Of a DNA stretch of 64,000 bases, positions 9,814 to 21,289 are shown one piece after another. The DNA comes from Flavobacteriaceae bacterium (lineage in GTDB: Bacteria > Bacteroidota > Bacteroidia > Flavobacteriales > Flavobacteriaceae): contig CANKZI010000013.1 in the NCBI GenBank assembly GCA_947488595.1, forward strand, positions 1 to 64,000, given 5' to 3'. A model generated the notes under the pieces. The model saw only the letters and a program-made list of their open reading frames with translations. It was not told the DNA's origin and searched no databases. Every line of letters starts with the position of its first letter. Position 1 is the stretch's first letter. The translations under genes and the position numbers were made by a program.

Positions 9814-10326
9814 TTAGCTTTTTGTAGGCTCTTCTTTTGCTGGAGCATTAGGATCTGGCTTAACAGTTCCTTTGATGGTCAAAACTTTTGGTGTTTCTGA
9901 AGCATTTGAAGTTACAGTTACATTTTTAGTAAAAGCACCCACTCTGTCCGTTGCATATTTTACGCCTATTACCGCTTTTCCACCAGGAGCAATTGGTTCT
10001 TTAGGCCAAGTTGGAACAGTACATCCGCATGAACCTTTGCAATCTGTGATAATTAAGGGTTTTGTACCCGTGTTTACTAATACAAACTCTCTTTTTCCAT
10101 CTGCGTTGTGTTCGATAATTCCGTAATCAATCGTTTCTTGTTCGAAAGTCATTCCGGCGCCATCGACTTTAACAGTTTCTAATTTTTTTAATGTTTCTAC
10201 TTCAGGGGCTTTAGTAACAACTCCTGTAGTCTTTGCTTTTGCAACTTTTGTTGTAGCTTCTTGCGCAAAAGCGCCTGATAATGACATCAATGCAATTGTC
10301 GAAAATAATAATAAACCTTTTTTCAT
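9814..10326 (-). CDS. DUF1573 domain-containing secreted protein
   Basis: Signal peptide; DYGIIEHNADGKREFVLVNTGTKPLIITDCKGSCGCTVPTWPKEPIAPG is typical DUF1573. Confidence 0.9.
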   Translation of the reverse strand: MKKGLLLFSTIALMSLSGAFAQEATTKVAKAKTTGVVTKAPEVETLKKLETVKVDGAGMTFEQETIDYGIIEHNADGKREFVLVNTGTKPLIITDCKGSCGCTVPTWPKEPIAPGGKAVIGVKYATDRVGAFTKNVTVTSNASETPKVLTIKGTVKPDPNAPAKEEPTKS

Positions 10327-10487
10327 TTTTGTAAAAATTAAATTTAAAGTCCAAATTTATAAATAATTACGATACATTAATATAGAATTGTCTTAAAATT
10401 AAATTAAAAATTTATCTTCAATAAATCACAGAGAAAATAATTAAATTCGCTGGAAAAAATTAATCACTAATTTTAAACAAATTTACC

Positions 10488-13094
10488 TTGGCATCCAAAG
10501 AAAAAGAAATAAAAGAAACGCCGTTAATGAAGCAATACAACGAAATCAAGCGGAAATATCCAGATGCTTGTTTGTTGTTTCGCGTCGGTGACTTTTATGA
10601 AACCTTTGGAGAAGATGCTGTTCGTGCTTCAAAAATTTTGGGCATTGTGCTTACAAAACGCGGTGCAGGTTCAGAAACAGAAACAGCTTTGGCTGGTTTT
10701 CCACACCATTCGTTAAACACATACTTACCGAAATTAGTAAAAGCTGGTCTTCGTGTTGCCATTTGTGACCAATTAGAAGATCCAAAAATGACCAAAACCA
10801 TTGTCAAACGTGGTGTAACCGAATTGGTAACGCCTGGTGTTTCAATGAATGATGAGGTTTTGCAATCCAAAGCAAATAATTTTTTGGCTGCGATTTATTT
10901 TGGAAAAAAGAATATCGGCATCTCTTTTTTGGATATTTCTACTGGCGAATTCCTTACCGCGCAAGGCAACGATGAATATATTGACAAACTTTTACAGAAT
11001 TTTCAACCCAGTGAAGTCCTAGTTCCCAAAAACAATAAAAATGATTTTAGAGAAGTTTTTGGCGAAGATTATCACAATTTTTATTTAGAAGATTGGATTT
11101 ATAAAGACGACTATGCCTTTGAAACTTTGACCAATCATTTTAAAACGATTTCTTTAAAAGGATTTGGAATCGAAGAATTACAAGAAGGGATTATTGCCTC
11201 TGCTGCCATTTTGTATTATTTATCAGAAACACAGCACAACAAAGTGCAACACATTACCTCAATACAGCGCATTGCCGAAGATGCTTATGTTTGGATGGAT
11301 CGTTTTACGATTCGCAATCTCGAATTGTACCACAGTTACAATCCCAATGCAGTAACACTTTTAGATGTTATCGATAAAACGCTTTCTCCTATGGGTGGCA
11401 GATTGCTCAAACGCTGGCTCGCTTTGCCTTTAAAGGATATTAATAATATAAGAAACCGTCACGAAGTGGTTACTTATTTGAATGAAAATCAAGAAGTTTT
11501 AAAAAGCATTCAATACCAGATCAAACAAATTTCTGATTTAGAGCGTTTGATTTCAAAGATTGCTGCTGGAAAAGTAAGTCCGCGCGAAGTCATTTATCTA
11601 AAAGAATCACTGGATGCGATTATTCCGATTAAAACTTTGGCTTTACAAAGCAAAAATGAAGCGGTAAAAATAATTGGAGACAGTTTGCACAGCTGTGATT
11701 TGCTTCGCGAAAAAATCAAAGCAACCTTAAATCAAGAAGCGCCAGTTGCCATCGCAAAAGGCAATGCCATCGCAAAAGGTATAAATGCCGAATTGGACGA
11801 TTTGCGTGCCATTTCAAGTTCGGGAAAGGAATTTTTAGAAGGAATTGAAAAACGCGAATCAGCTATTACAGGAATTTCGTCCCTCAAAATTTCATTTAAT
11901 AATGTTTTTGGCTATTATATTGAAGTTCGAAATTCACACAAAGATAAAGTTCCGTCGGAGTGGATTAGAAAGCAAACACTTGTCAATGCCGAGCGCTACA
12001 TCACCGAAGAACTCAAAGAATATGAAACTAAAATTTTGGGTGCAGAAGAAAAAATCTACAAGTTAGAAGTCGATTTGTTTGACCAATTGGTTTCTTGGAT
12101 CGCTACTTACATCAAGCCAGTACAGCTTAATGCAAATTTAGTGGCACAATTGGATTGTCTGACATCTTTTACCCAACTGGCTATCGAAAACAAATATGTT
12201 TGTCCCGAATTGGATGCTTCTTTTGACCTCGAAATAAAAAATGGTCGACATCCTGTTATCGAAAAACAATTGCCATTAGGCATGCCTTATATTGCCAACG
12301 ACGTTTTTTTAGACCGAACAACACAACAATTAATAATGATTACGGGACCTAATATGTCCGGAAAATCAGCCATTTTAAGGCAGACCGCACTCATAGTATT
12401 GTTGGCGCAAATGGGTAGTTTTGTTCCTGCGGAAAGTATGAGAATGGGAATTGTAGATAAAATATTCACGAGAGTAGGAGCAAGTGATAACATTTCAATG
12501 GGCGAATCGACTTTTATGGTCGAAATGAATGAAACTGCTTCCATTTTGAACAACATTTCCGACCGAAGTTTAGTGCTTTTAGACGAAATTGGGCGCGGTA
12601 CAAGTACTTATGATGGAATTTCAATTGCATGGGCCATAGCCGAATTTTTGCACGAACATCCATCAAGTCCCAAAACACTATTCGCAACACATTATCATGA
12701 ACTAAACGAAATGTCGGATGTTTTGCCAAGAATTCATAATTATAATGTTGCAGTAAAAGAGTTAAAAGATACCGTGCTTTTTATTCGGAAACTTGTTAAA
12801 GGCGGAAGCGCACACAGTTTCGGAATCCATGTCGCAAAAATGGCGGGCATGCCACAAACTGTGATTTTGAAAGCGCAAAAATTGCTCAAAAAATTAGAAA
12901 AAGACCACAGTAGTGATGCGCTAAACGGAATAAAAGAAGCCAAAGATGAGATGCAAATGAGCTTTTTTAACTTAGACGATCCGTTGCTCGAAGAAATAAA
13001 AGACGAGATTTTGGGTTTAGATATTAATACTTTAACTCCGATTGAAGCATTAATGAAACTCAATGAAATCAAACGCATGTTGACCAAAAAATAA
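10488..13094 (+). CDS. mutS: DNA mismatch repair protein MutS (TTG start)
   Basis: 868 aa; Walker [24 protein letters not shown]-like N-terminus ([14 protein letters not shown]), [14 protein letters not shown]. Confidence 0.98.
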   Translation: MASKEKEIKETPLMKQYNEIKRKYPDACLLFRVGDFYETFGEDAVRASKILGIVLTKRGAGSETETALAGFPHHSLNTYLPKLVKAGLRVAICDQLEDPKMTKTIVKRGVTELVTPGVSMNDEVLQSKANNFLAAIYFGKKNIGISFLDISTGEFLTAQGNDEYIDKLLQNFQPSEVLVPKNNKNDFREVFGEDYHNFYLEDWIYKDDYAFETLTNHFKTISLKGFGIEELQEGIIASAAILYYLSETQHNKVQHITSIQRIAEDAYVWMDRFTIRNLELYHSYNPNAVTLLDVIDKTLSPMGGRLLKRWLALPLKDINNIRNRHEVVTYLNENQEVLKSIQYQIKQISDLERLISKIAAGKVSPREVIYLKESLDAIIPIKTLALQSKNEAVKIIGDSLHSCDLLREKIKATLNQEAPVAIAKGNAIAKGINAELDDLRAISSSGKEFLEGIEKRESAITGISSLKISFNNVFGYYIEVRNSHKDKVPSEWIRKQTLVNAERYITEELKEYETKILGAEEKIYKLEVDLFDQLVSWIATYIKPVQLNANLVAQLDCLTSFTQLAIENKYVCPELDASFDLEIKNGRHPVIEKQLPLGMPYIANDVFLDRTTQQLIMITGPNMSGKSAILRQTALIVLLAQMGSFVPAESMRMGIVDKIFTRVGASDNISMGESTFMVEMNETASILNNISDRSLVLLDEIGRGTSTYDGISIAWAIAEFLHEHPSSPKTLFATHYHELNEMSDVLPRIHNYNVAVKELKDTVLFIRKLVKGGSAHSFGIHVAKMAGMPQTVILKAQKLLKKLEKDHSSDALNGIKEAKDEMQMSFFNLDDPLLEEIKDEILGLDINTLTPIEALMKLNEIKRMLTKK

Positions 13095-13162
13095 AATTAG
13101 CATTTTAAAGGTTAGGTTATCAGAAAGTTATATTAATGGTAACTATTTTTTATAAAAAACGC

Positions 13163-13192
13163 TTGTTTAATTGAATTAATGTATTAAATTTG
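13163..13192 (+). promoter_or_regulatory. Bacteroidota-type housekeeping promoter for the tRNA-Gly/tRNA-Leu operon
   Basis: TTG (13163-13165) - 19 bp - TAAATTTG (13185-13192), matching the TTG/TAnnTTTG consensus; tRNA starts 44 bp downstream. Confidence 0.7.
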
Positions 13193-13235
13193 CCACCGCA
13201 ATACGAATGAAAGTAGTGTGGTTCTTCAATTTAAT

Positions 13236-13308
13236 GCGAAAATAGCTCAGTTGGTAGAGCGCGACCTTGCCAAGGTCGAGGTCGCGGGTTCGAGCCCCGT
13301 TTTTCGCT
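13236..13308 (+). tRNA. tRNA-Gly (GCC)
   Basis: Cloverleaf: acceptor GCGAAAA/TTTTCGC, anticodon loop CTTGCCA, T-arm GGGTTCGAGCCCC. Confidence 0.95.
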
Positions 13309-13320
13309 CAATTATCATTC

Positions 13321-13406
13321 GCTCGGATGGTGAAATTGGTAGACACGCTGGACTTAAAATCCAGTGAACAGCAATGTTCGTGCGGGTTCAAGTCCCGCTC
13401 TGAGTA
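13321..13406 (+). tRNA. tRNA-Leu (TAA)
   Basis: Acceptor GCTCGGA/TCTGAGT, anticodon TAA in GGACTTAAAATCC, long variable arm, T-arm CGGGTTCAAGTCCCG. Confidence 0.95.
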
Positions 13407-13410
13407 CAAC

Positions 13411-13438
13411 AAAACCTCTTCAAACGAAGGGGTTTTTT
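13411..13438 (+). terminator. Rho-independent terminator after tRNA-Leu
   Basis: AAAACCTCTT-CAAACG-AAGGGGTTTTTT. Confidence 0.8.
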
Positions 13439-13468
13439 GTTTTAAATAAACTCGTTTCAAAATAAAAC

Positions 13469-13819
13469 ATGGGGACATTTGTCATAACTAAAAGATTTAA
13501 CGACACCTATAAATTTGCCTTTAATTCGCGAAAAGGGAAGGTGATTTTTTCTAGTAATGGTTATGAATTAAAATTCGAGTGCGAAGCTGCAGTAATCGAT
13601 TTTATGAACAACACCAACAAAGGTATTTATGTAAAACAAAAAGCAAGCAACGGAAAGTATTTTTTTAAAATACTATTTGATGAAGTTGTTTTTGCTACGA
13701 GCCGAAAATATACTACCGAATTAAGACTTCAAAAAGGAATAATGGAAATAAAAGATTATGCCTCAAAATCTGAAATTTTGGATTTTTCAGAGCATAATTT
13801 CATTTTTGATAGTGAATAA
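13469..13819 (+). CDS. DUF1508 / YegP-family protein
   Basis: YKFAFNSRKGKVIFSSNGYELKFECEAAVIDFM pattern. Confidence 0.75.
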   Translation: MGTFVITKRFNDTYKFAFNSRKGKVIFSSNGYELKFECEAAVIDFMNNTNKGIYVKQKASNGKYFFKILFDEVVFATSRKYTTELRLQKGIMEIKDYASKSEILDFSEHNFIFDSE

Positions 13820-14205
13820 TAGATTGTTCTACCAAAGAATTGCTTCTTCAGTTCGTTTTTCAGGAAAGCATAGATTTTTTTAATTTCTCCAATTTGGCTA
13901 ATCTTTGTCGAAAACATTTTATATTTTTTTAATACTGATTATAGTAATTTGAGAGATCTTCATTTGTATTCAAAAGCCAACCATTTTTTTGCGACGGATA
14001 AACAAATTATTTTAATTGCTATGATGTTTAAAATCTATTTTTAGATGAAACGCTAGTCTTCGTCTGATTTCAGGTCTTTAGGATTTCACTTTCAAGTAAT
14101 CAAAGCTACTTTCCACTCATAATCTGCCATCTGCTAATAAATAAACGTTCTTTCCCTAGACTGCTCTCGAACTTTTAAACGACGACTTAAGATAGCAAAA
14201 CAAAT

Positions 14206-14230
14206 AAAGCACCAATAAAATTGGTGCTTT
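14206..14230. terminator. Perfect hairpin in intergenic region
   Basis: AAAGCACCAAT-AAA-ATTGGTGCTTT. Confidence 0.6.
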
Positions 14231-14245
14231 GAATAACGATAACAT

Positions 14246-14269
14246 AAAAAAGCCCCGTTTTCACGAGGC
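14246..14269 (-). terminator. Rho-independent terminator of hppA
   Basis: Minus strand GCCTCGT-GAAA-ACGGGGC followed by T6. Confidence 0.8.
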
Positions 14270-14295
14270 ATTTCTTGTATTGCAGATTTAATAAA

Positions 14296-16872
14296 TTATT
14301 TTATAGCATCAACTTTAGATTTAACCTCTGCTTCAGTACCCTCAAAAGTTGCTATTTCAGGTTTGCCATTAACTGTTGTGGTTACAGTAGCTTTTGCTTT
14401 TCCGTTGGTATTGATAATTTCAACACGAACTTCTTTGGATTCACCTGAAGCTTTTGCACAACATGACATGCCCGCTTTGGCGACAAATTTTCCGTTGGCA
14501 TCGTAATGAGACAAACACATTTCTTTTTGTTCAGCAGAACAACCAAGGCTATCGCACATAGCGGCACATTCTTCTTTGGTCATTGCAGCCATTTTGGTCA
14601 TGTCGCATTTGCCATTCATTTCATACACTTTGACAACTTCTTTGACGAAAGTTTGTTTTTCAGGGTTGTTTTCGTTTCCTAAAATAGGTGCAATTACCAA
14701 ACCTATTAAACAAGTCAATTTAATTAAGATATTCATCGATGGGCCAGAAGTATCTTTAAACGGATCGCCAACTGTATCTCCAGTAACCGCTGCTTTGTGT
14801 GCATCAGACCCTTTGTAGGTCATTTCACCATTGATCATAACACCTGCTTCAAAAGATTTTTTAGCATTGTCCCAAGCTCCACCTGCGTTGTTTTGAAACA
14901 CTGCCCAAAGTACACCAGAAACGGTAACTCCAGCCATATAACCACCTAACATTTCGGCAATTAATTGGTTGTTATCTCCATAAACTAATTTTCCTAAGAG
15001 TACTATTGCAATTGGAAAACCAATGGTTAAAACTCCAGGCAACATCATTTCGCGTAAAGCTGCTTTTGTAGAAATTTCGACACATTTGCCATATTCAGGT
15101 TTACCTGTTCCTGCCATGATACCCGGAATTTCTTTGAACTGGCGGCGCACTTCATACACCATGTCCATGGCGGCTTTTCCAACAGAATTCATCGCTAAAG
15201 CAGAAAATACTACTGGAATCATTCCACCTACAAACAACATCGCCAATACAGGCGCTTTGAATATATTGATTCCGTCGATGCCAGTAAAAGTAACATAAGC
15301 GGCAAACAATGCCAATGAAGTTAATGCTGCCGAAGCAATAGCAAAACCTTTTCCGGTTGCTGCGGTGGTGTTTCCTACCGAATCCAAAATGTCGGTACGG
15401 GTACGCACTTCTTTTGGTAATTCGCTCATTTCGGCAATACCACCTGCGTTGTCAGATATAGGACCAAAGGCATCGATAGCCAATTGCATTGCCGTTGTAG
15501 CCATCATTGCGGAAGCGGCCAATGCTACTCCGTAAAATCCTGCTAAAGCATAAGAAGACCAAATGGCAGCAGCAAACAACAATACGGTTGGGAAAGTAGA
15601 AATCATTCCGGTTGCCAAACCAGCAATTACGTTGGTTCCAGCACCAGTTGACGATTTTTGTACAATAGCCAATACTGGTTTTGTACCCAATCCGGTATAA
15701 TATTCGGTTACCGACGAAATAACGCCACCTACTACCAAACCTACAAGCGTCGCATAAAATACGCGCATAGATGATATTTGTTGCACACCTTCGCCAAAGA
15801 ATTCCATTGTCATTACAGCTGGCAACATCAATCTTACTAAAAAGAAACAAGCTATTGCGGTTAAAACGATAGATACCCAGTTGCCCATATTTAAGGCGCC
15901 TTGTACTTGTTTTTCTTTGGCATCGTTATCTTTGATTTTTACCAATAAGGTTCCGATGATAGAGAATAAGATACCGAAACCAGCAATCGCCATAGGCAAT
16001 AAGATAGGACCAATGCCACCAAAAGCGTCTTCTATTTTTCCGCCCATATCTTTGATGACATAATTCCCAAGCACCATCGCAGCCAATACGGTTGCAACAT
16101 ATGAACCGAATAAATCGGCACCCATACCAGCAACATCACCTACGTTATCACCTACGTTATCTGCAATTGTAGCTGGGTTACGTGGGTCATCTTCTGGAAT
16201 TCCAGCTTCGACTTTACCAACCAAATCAGCACCTACATCGGCAGCTTTGGTATAAATACCGCCACCAACTCGGGCAAACAAAGCGATTGATTCGGCTCCA
16301 AGAGAAAAACCAGCTAAAGTTTCGAGTACGATGGTCATTAGTTCAGAAGGTGTTTTCATAGCACCATCAAACATGGCCGATTCCCAAACACCATTCATAA
16401 AATAATGGAAAAAGAATATAAAGAAAGCAGTCAAACCAAGCACGGCAAGACCTGCAACGCCTAATCCCATTACTGTTCCACCACCAAAAGATACTTTTAA
16501 TGCTTGTGGTAAACTGGTTCGGGCTGCTTGTGTAGTACGAACGTTTGTTTTAGTGGCAATCTTCATACCCATATTTCCAGCCAAAGCCGAGAAAAAAGCA
16601 CCGAAAATAAAAGCCACTACTATCAATATGTGTGTGGTTGGCACTATAAATGAGATACCTGCCAACACAATGCTCGCTCCAATAACGAAGAAAGCCAATA
16701 ATCTGTATTCTGCTTTAAGGAACGCCAATGCGCCTTCGTAGATGTAGTCTGAAATTTCTTTCATCTTGCCATCGCCAGCGTCTTGTTTTAAAACCCAAGC
16801 TCTTTTTGCCCACATGAATGCAAGCCCTATAAATGCCATTACTATAGGCACATAAATCATCAATGATTCCAT
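14296..16872 (-). CDS. hppA: Membrane-bound (Na+/H+-translocating) pyrophosphatase with Cys-rich C-terminal extension
   Basis: Motifs [91 protein letters not shown]; ~126 aa extra tail with seven Cys. Confidence 0.95.
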   Translation of the reverse strand: MESLMIYVPIVMAFIGLAFMWAKRAWVLKQDAGDGKMKEISDYIYEGALAFLKAEYRLLAFFVIGASIVLAGISFIVPTTHILIVVAFIFGAFFSALAGNMGMKIATKTNVRTTQAARTSLPQALKVSFGGGTVMGLGVAGLAVLGLTAFFIFFFHYFMNGVWESAMFDGAMKTPSELMTIVLETLAGFSLGAESIALFARVGGGIYTKAADVGADLVGKVEAGIPEDDPRNPATIADNVGDNVGDVAGMGADLFGSYVATVLAAMVLGNYVIKDMGGKIEDAFGGIGPILLPMAIAGFGILFSIIGTLLVKIKDNDAKEKQVQGALNMGNWVSIVLTAIACFFLVRLMLPAVMTMEFFGEGVQQISSMRVFYATLVGLVVGGVISSVTEYYTGLGTKPVLAIVQKSSTGAGTNVIAGLATGMISTFPTVLLFAAAIWSSYALAGFYGVALAASAMMATTAMQLAIDAFGPISDNAGGIAEMSELPKEVRTRTDILDSVGNTTAATGKGFAIASAALTSLALFAAYVTFTGIDGINIFKAPVLAMLFVGGMIPVVFSALAMNSVGKAAMDMVYEVRRQFKEIPGIMAGTGKPEYGKCVEISTKAALREMMLPGVLTIGFPIAIVLLGKLVYGDNNQLIAEMLGGYMAGVTVSGVLWAVFQNNAGGAWDNAKKSFEAGVMINGEMTYKGSDAHKAAVTGDTVGDPFKDTSGPSMNILIKLTCLIGLVIAPILGNENNPEKQTFVKEVVKVYEMNGKCDMTKMAAMTKEECAAMCDSLGCSAEQKEMCLSHYDANGKFVAKAGMSCCAKASGESKEVRVEIINTNGKAKATVTTTVNGKPEIATFEGTEAEVKSKVDAIK

Positions 16873-17024
16873 AAATATAATTTTGTTATAAATTTTATCG
16901 GTCGCAAAAGTAATAAAATGATGTTAAAAAATACAATTTAAAGGAGCAAAGTTTTTTTTGCCGTAGCGACACGTCGAGCGCCGTTCTAATAAATAAGAAC
17001 AACCCGTTACCTTTCTGCAAGTAG

Positions 17025-17633
17025 TTATGGACTGTAAGTGATGGTTCGATTGCGTTTTCGCAAGTAATAATGCCACAATAAAAACGTGGCTGCAGACCGA
17101 TGTGGCTGCCAATTTTGGGTATAACGCGCTATTTGTGATTTGTCGTTCAGGTCGAGCAATTCCGTGATAGTGTTGATTACCGCTATATCACCAAGCGGAA
17201 GAATATCAGGCGATTGCAAGCAAAACATCAAATAGACGTCAATGGTCCAATGGCCAATGCCTTTGATTTTGATTAGCGTTTCGCGAACTTCTGCTGCCGT
17301 GAGCAGGGGCAAATGGTCTAAATCAATTTCATTATTGATAATCGCGGTTGCCAATGCTTTGATATAAGTTGTTTTTTGCCGGCTGACGCCGAAACTTCGA
17401 AAGGTTGCATCAGACAAACTGTTTAGTGTCTCGGGATTTAAATTGGCGGTGTGTAATTTTATTTTCAAAAAAGTGGCTTTTGCCGAATCGACTGAGACCT
17501 GCTGTTCAAGAATCAGTAAAACCAAAGTCGCAAAACCTTGTGGTCGTACCGTAATGGTCGGCAACCCATATTGCGCAATAATGGTTCGAAAAATGGGGTC
17601 TTTTTTTTGTAAAAATTCAAATGCCTTTTCCAT
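17025..17633 (-). CDS. DNA-3-methyladenine glycosylase / HhH-GPD family base-excision repair protein
   Basis: LLILEQQVSVDSAKATF and LIKIKGIGHWTIDVYLMFCLQSPDILPLGDIAV; start likely internal Met (MEKAFEF). Confidence 0.9.
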   Translation of the reverse strand: MEKAFEFLQKKDPIFRTIIAQYGLPTITVRPQGFATLVLLILEQQVSVDSAKATFLKIKLHTANLNPETLNSLSDATFRSFGVSRQKTTYIKALATAIINNEIDLDHLPLLTAAEVRETLIKIKGIGHWTIDVYLMFCLQSPDILPLGDIAVINTITELLDLNDKSQIARYTQNWQPHRSAATFLLWHYYLRKRNRTITYSP

Positions 17634-17649
17634 ATTTTTAATATACCTA

Positions 17650-20127
17650 TTAAAAATAAAATCCAAACGATCCTTTTATACCAAAATTATTAGTGCTGGG
17701 CGTAATATAACTGCCGCGCCAAGCAAATTCGATTCTAAAAACCTTAAAGATATTCCCGATTCCGGCATTGTATTCCCAATAAAAATCTTCTGGTGCTTGA
17801 TAAATCAAACCTGAAGGGATATTGATGATGCGGTTTTTATCGCTTATTGTGCCATAAACTCCTTTGAAGCCAATGGTTTCGCGCCAATTTAGTTTTCGCA
17901 TGAACGGAATTCTAGAAAAAATACGACCACCAAAATTGTGCTGCAACTGAATGGTAGCATAAGTATCAGCTTCAAATTCGTAAAAGTCAAGCAAGTTAAA
18001 TGTGTTTTCTATCGTAAAATAAGTTTGGTTTCCGGGTACAATGCTCATCAGCCCTAGCGGAATATAACTGTAGGTTTTACCCAATTCGACGATGGCATCC
18101 AGACGGCCAATACCACCAATATTCATTGGTTGTTTGTAGTAAAGTTGTAATCTTTCGTAATCAAAATCACTGTTCAACACGCCTTTTAGCCCTTGGCTGT
18201 AGTTTACATAAATCCTCGGAAACGGACTATCTACGTTACTGCGTTCGACACCATAACCTACTGTTTTGCGACGTGGTGTATAATCAATCTGAAAATTAAT
18301 TTCTGATTGCGTGACATCGCTTTTTATTTTTTGTTGGGTCAAATCTGTATAATATGCCAAACTGAAAGAATCTGAAGCCGACTCGAGTGTTCTAAACGAA
18401 AAGCCAGTTTGGAAAGTCAGGTTTTTAACGGGTTCAATTTCTAACGTTATAGAAGTCAAATTGATATTGGTCAATTTGCCATTAGTACCAGTAGTGAAAA
18501 ATGCCGAAGAAGCAAAACTGCGTCCTAAAACATCATTGGTAGAGGTAAGACTTGCACCAATTTGTTCAATATCGCGCCTGTTGCCGCCCGAAACTGTCAA
18601 TCGGTTTTTACGGTTCAGTAGCCATTTTCCCGAAATGCCGTATTTGAATTTATTGTCATCAAAACCATAAGCACCATAACCTTGCAACCGCCACAAATCA
18701 TTAGGACCAAAGTAGGTTCTTCCGCCAGCGCGCAAGCGTAAACCTTCGACTTCATTGTAGCCAAAAGTCGAGAATATCGGACCGTAATCAAAGTTTCCTT
18801 TTTGTATGTAACCACTTCCTAAAATGGATACCAAGTCATACAATTGGCGAAATTTTTTGTTAGTTTGTAGTGTGTCCAACATTTTGTAAACGCCCACTTC
18901 GTCTTTATTGAGATTTTCAAAACGGTTTTCTTCCCAAAATTCGTCTGTTCTTGCATAAACCGCATCATCATAATAATTGACTTCTTCCTTATAAAAATCA
19001 TCAGGTTTTTTTAGGTCAAATTGATGGTTTTGGAATATGGTGGTTCTTTTTCCATAAACACCTCGCGATTTTTCTTTTTTGTTCAAGGCAAAATCGGTCA
19101 TCATATAGTCGCGTTTCAACAAAAATACCGAATCGTTAAGTACATCAAATTCTTGCTCGATATAAATTTCTTTTACCCAATTGATATTGGCGCTTTTGGT
19201 GACTTCCAAATTAATGTTTTTGATTGCCCAAGTGGTGTCATTGACCCAAAAATCGCCTTTGAATGTCAATTCATTTTTTCGTCGTGGATAGTAAACAATA
19301 TTATAGCACCATTTTTTGTCGATAAAAGCGCTGTCGGTCAATACATAATTATAGACATCAATTCCGGTACGGGACAATGGGCTAGTAAAGGCTTTATCAA
19401 AAAACTTGAGGTAATTTTCATAAATATCATATTCAGCGTACAAGTCTTTGATAAAAGCAATAATTTGTTGGTTGGTATTAAAACCCGAGTTTTTATTGGC
19501 TTTAAGAATTTCTTTGACTTTGCCTTTTACATTATCACCATAAACATCTGAAAGCGCTTCGTTGATAAAAATAGGGAGGTAGGTTTTTCCGGTAATTTTT
19601 GAGGTATCAATCGAATTAAAAATAAATTCCATGCCCTTAAAAATACGATTTTTCATAAAAGCACTATCAATGGTGTTCATGTCAAATTCGACTTTTTCGT
19701 ATTTGTTCATTTGGTATTGGTCAAACATTCGAAGTCCATTTTTTCGTTTTCGTGCCCAAATTTTGCGCAAGATATCAATGGCTGGATTGTTCTTTTTTGA
19801 CATTTTACCAGAAAATACTTTAACTTCGGCCAGTTCTTCACCATTTGGAAGAACGACTTTCATTTCATAAGTAACGGCTTTTTCGAGTGCAATTTCTTGT
19901 GTAGTGTAACCTATAAACGAAACAACTAAAATTTTGCGATTTTGAGTGGATTCTAAATAAAACCTACCGTCTTCGTTGGTAATTATGCCCTCTGAGGTAC
20001 CTTTGAAAGCAACATTGGCGTAGCCTACAGGTTTGTTGTTATCGTCTAAAACAATGCCGCTGACTTTGGTTTGACCCAGCATCAGGGCATTTAAAAACAG
20101 TAATAACCCAATAATAATTTTTTTCAT
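17650..20127 (-). CDS. DUF5686 / carboxypeptidase-like regulatory domain outer-membrane protein
   Basis: Signal peptide, CarboxypepD_reg-like domain (VSGIVLDDNNKPVGYANVAFKGTSEGIITNEDGRF), large barrel. Start set at MKKIIIG, because the ORF-track start 20148 lies in a terminator hairpin. Confidence 0.85.
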   Translation of the reverse strand: MKKIIIGLLLFLNALMLGQTKVSGIVLDDNNKPVGYANVAFKGTSEGIITNEDGRFYLESTQNRKILVVSFIGYTTQEIALEKAVTYEMKVVLPNGEELAEVKVFSGKMSKKNNPAIDILRKIWARKRKNGLRMFDQYQMNKYEKVEFDMNTIDSAFMKNRIFKGMEFIFNSIDTSKITGKTYLPIFINEALSDVYGDNVKGKVKEILKANKNSGFNTNQQIIAFIKDLYAEYDIYENYLKFFDKAFTSPLSRTGIDVYNYVLTDSAFIDKKWCYNIVYYPRRKNELTFKGDFWVNDTTWAIKNINLEVTKSANINWVKEIYIEQEFDVLNDSVFLLKRDYMMTDFALNKKEKSRGVYGKRTTIFQNHQFDLKKPDDFYKEEVNYYDDAVYARTDEFWEENRFENLNKDEVGVYKMLDTLQTNKKFRQLYDLVSILGSGYIQKGNFDYGPIFSTFGYNEVEGLRLRAGGRTYFGPNDLWRLQGYGAYGFDDNKFKYGISGKWLLNRKNRLTVSGGNRRDIEQIGASLTSTNDVLGRSFASSAFFTTGTNGKLTNINLTSITLEIEPVKNLTFQTGFSFRTLESASDSFSLAYYTDLTQQKIKSDVTQSEINFQIDYTPRRKTVGYGVERSNVDSPFPRIYVNYSQGLKGVLNSDFDYERLQLYYKQPMNIGGIGRLDAIVELGKTYSYIPLGLMSIVPGNQTYFTIENTFNLLDFYEFEADTYATIQLQHNFGGRIFSRIPFMRKLNWRETIGFKGVYGTISDKNRIINIPSGLIYQAPEDFYWEYNAGIGNIFKVFRIEFAWRGSYITPSTNNFGIKGSFGFYF

Positions 20128-20132
20128 AGCAT

Positions 20133-20167
20133 AAAAAAACTTCATCAAAGTGATTCTGATGAAGTTT
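20133..20167 (-). terminator. Rho-independent terminator of pdhB
   Basis: Minus strand AAACTTCATCA-GAATCACTT-TGATGAAGTTT followed by T-rich tail. Confidence 0.8.
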
Positions 20168-20308
20168 CAAATATAGTAATTCCATTAATTAGATAACCAC
20201 AAATTATGTTAATTAGATAATGTGTCAATTAGATAATTATAAAATATAAAAAGGAATAATAAGGAACTTTAATTTATAATTATTTCATTATCCAAATTAA
20301 CTCAATAT

Positions 20309-21289
20309 CTAATTTTTATACATGACTTTTTTAACTGCCTTTACCACATCACTTGCGTTGGGCAACCATTCTTTTAGTAAAGTTGGAGCGTAGGGTGCAG
20401 GTGTATCTGCAGTTGTAATTCTTTGAATTGGTGCATCCAAATAATCAAAAGCGCGTTCTTGAACAATATAGGTAATTTCAGAAGCAACACTAGCAAAAGG
20501 CCATGCTTCTTCGAGTACAACCAAGCGATTGGTTTTTTTTACCGAGGTCAAGATGGTTTCATAATCCATCGGACGTACGGTACGTAAATCAATAATTTCA
20601 CACGATATGCCTTCTTTCGCCAATTCATCTGCGGCAATATGGGCTTCTTTGATAATTTTTCCAAAAGACACTATGGTCACATCGGTACCAACTCTTTTGA
20701 TATCGGCAACTCCGAGCGGAATGGTGTAGTCATCTTCTGGCACTTCACCTTTGTCGCCATACATTTGCTCTGATTCCATAAATATCACAGGATCATTGTC
20801 TCGAATAGCTGCTTTTAGCAAACCTTTGGCATCATAAACGGTCGATGGAACAACCACTTTTAATCCTGGTGTATTGGCAAACCAGTTTTCAAAAGCTTGT
20901 GAATGGGTAGCGCCCAATTGTCCTGCAGAGGCGGTTGGTCCTCTAAAAACCATAGGCATCGGAAATTGTCCGGCTGACATTTGGCGCATTTTAGCAGCAT
21001 TGTTGATAATTTGGTCAATACCTACTAACGAAAAGTTAAAAGTCATGTATTCAACAATTGGCCGACAGCCGTTCATTGCCGAACCTACTGCGATACCAGC
21101 AAAACCCAATTCGGCAATTGGCGTATCGATGACACGTTTTGGACCAAATTCGTCAAGCATACCCTTAGAAGCTTTGTAGGCTCCGTTGTATTCTGCAACT
21201 TCTTCGCCCATTAAATAAACAGTTTCGTCACGACGCATTTCTTCGCTCATGGCTTCACAAATGGCTTCTCTAAATTGTATCGTTTTCAT
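20309..21289 (-). CDS. pdhB: Pyruvate dehydrogenase complex E1 component subunit beta
   Basis: MKTIQFREAICEAMSEEMRRDETVYLMGEEVAEYNGAYKASKGM; TK_C domain CEIIDLRTVRPMD; start corrected to internal Met. Confidence 0.93.
   Translation of the reverse strand: MKTIQFREAICEAMSEEMRRDETVYLMGEEVAEYNGAYKASKGMLDEFGPKRVIDTPIAELGFAGIAVGSAMNGCRPIVEYMTFNFSLVGIDQIINNAAKMRQMSAGQFPMPMVFRGPTASAGQLGATHSQAFENWFANTPGLKVVVPSTVYDAKGLLKAAIRDNDPVIFMESEQMYGDKGEVPEDDYTIPLGVADIKRVGTDVTIVSFGKIIKEAHIAADELAKEGISCEIIDLRTVRPMDYETILTSVKKTNRLVVLEEAWPFASVASEITYIVQERAFDYLDAPIQRITTADTPAPYAPTLLKEWLPNASDVVKAVKKVMYKN

Noticed and set aside
13820-14200. Possible gene or pseudogene in the 470-bp gap between DUF1508 and hppA
   Set aside because: Only a weak 50-odd aa minus-strand reading (MFSTKISQIGEIKKIYAFLKNELKKQFFGRTI...) that runs antisense into the DUF1508 gene; no motif support.
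15452-15850. 132-aa minus ORF inside hppA
   Set aside because: Out-of-frame ORF wholly within the strongly supported hppA coding sequence.
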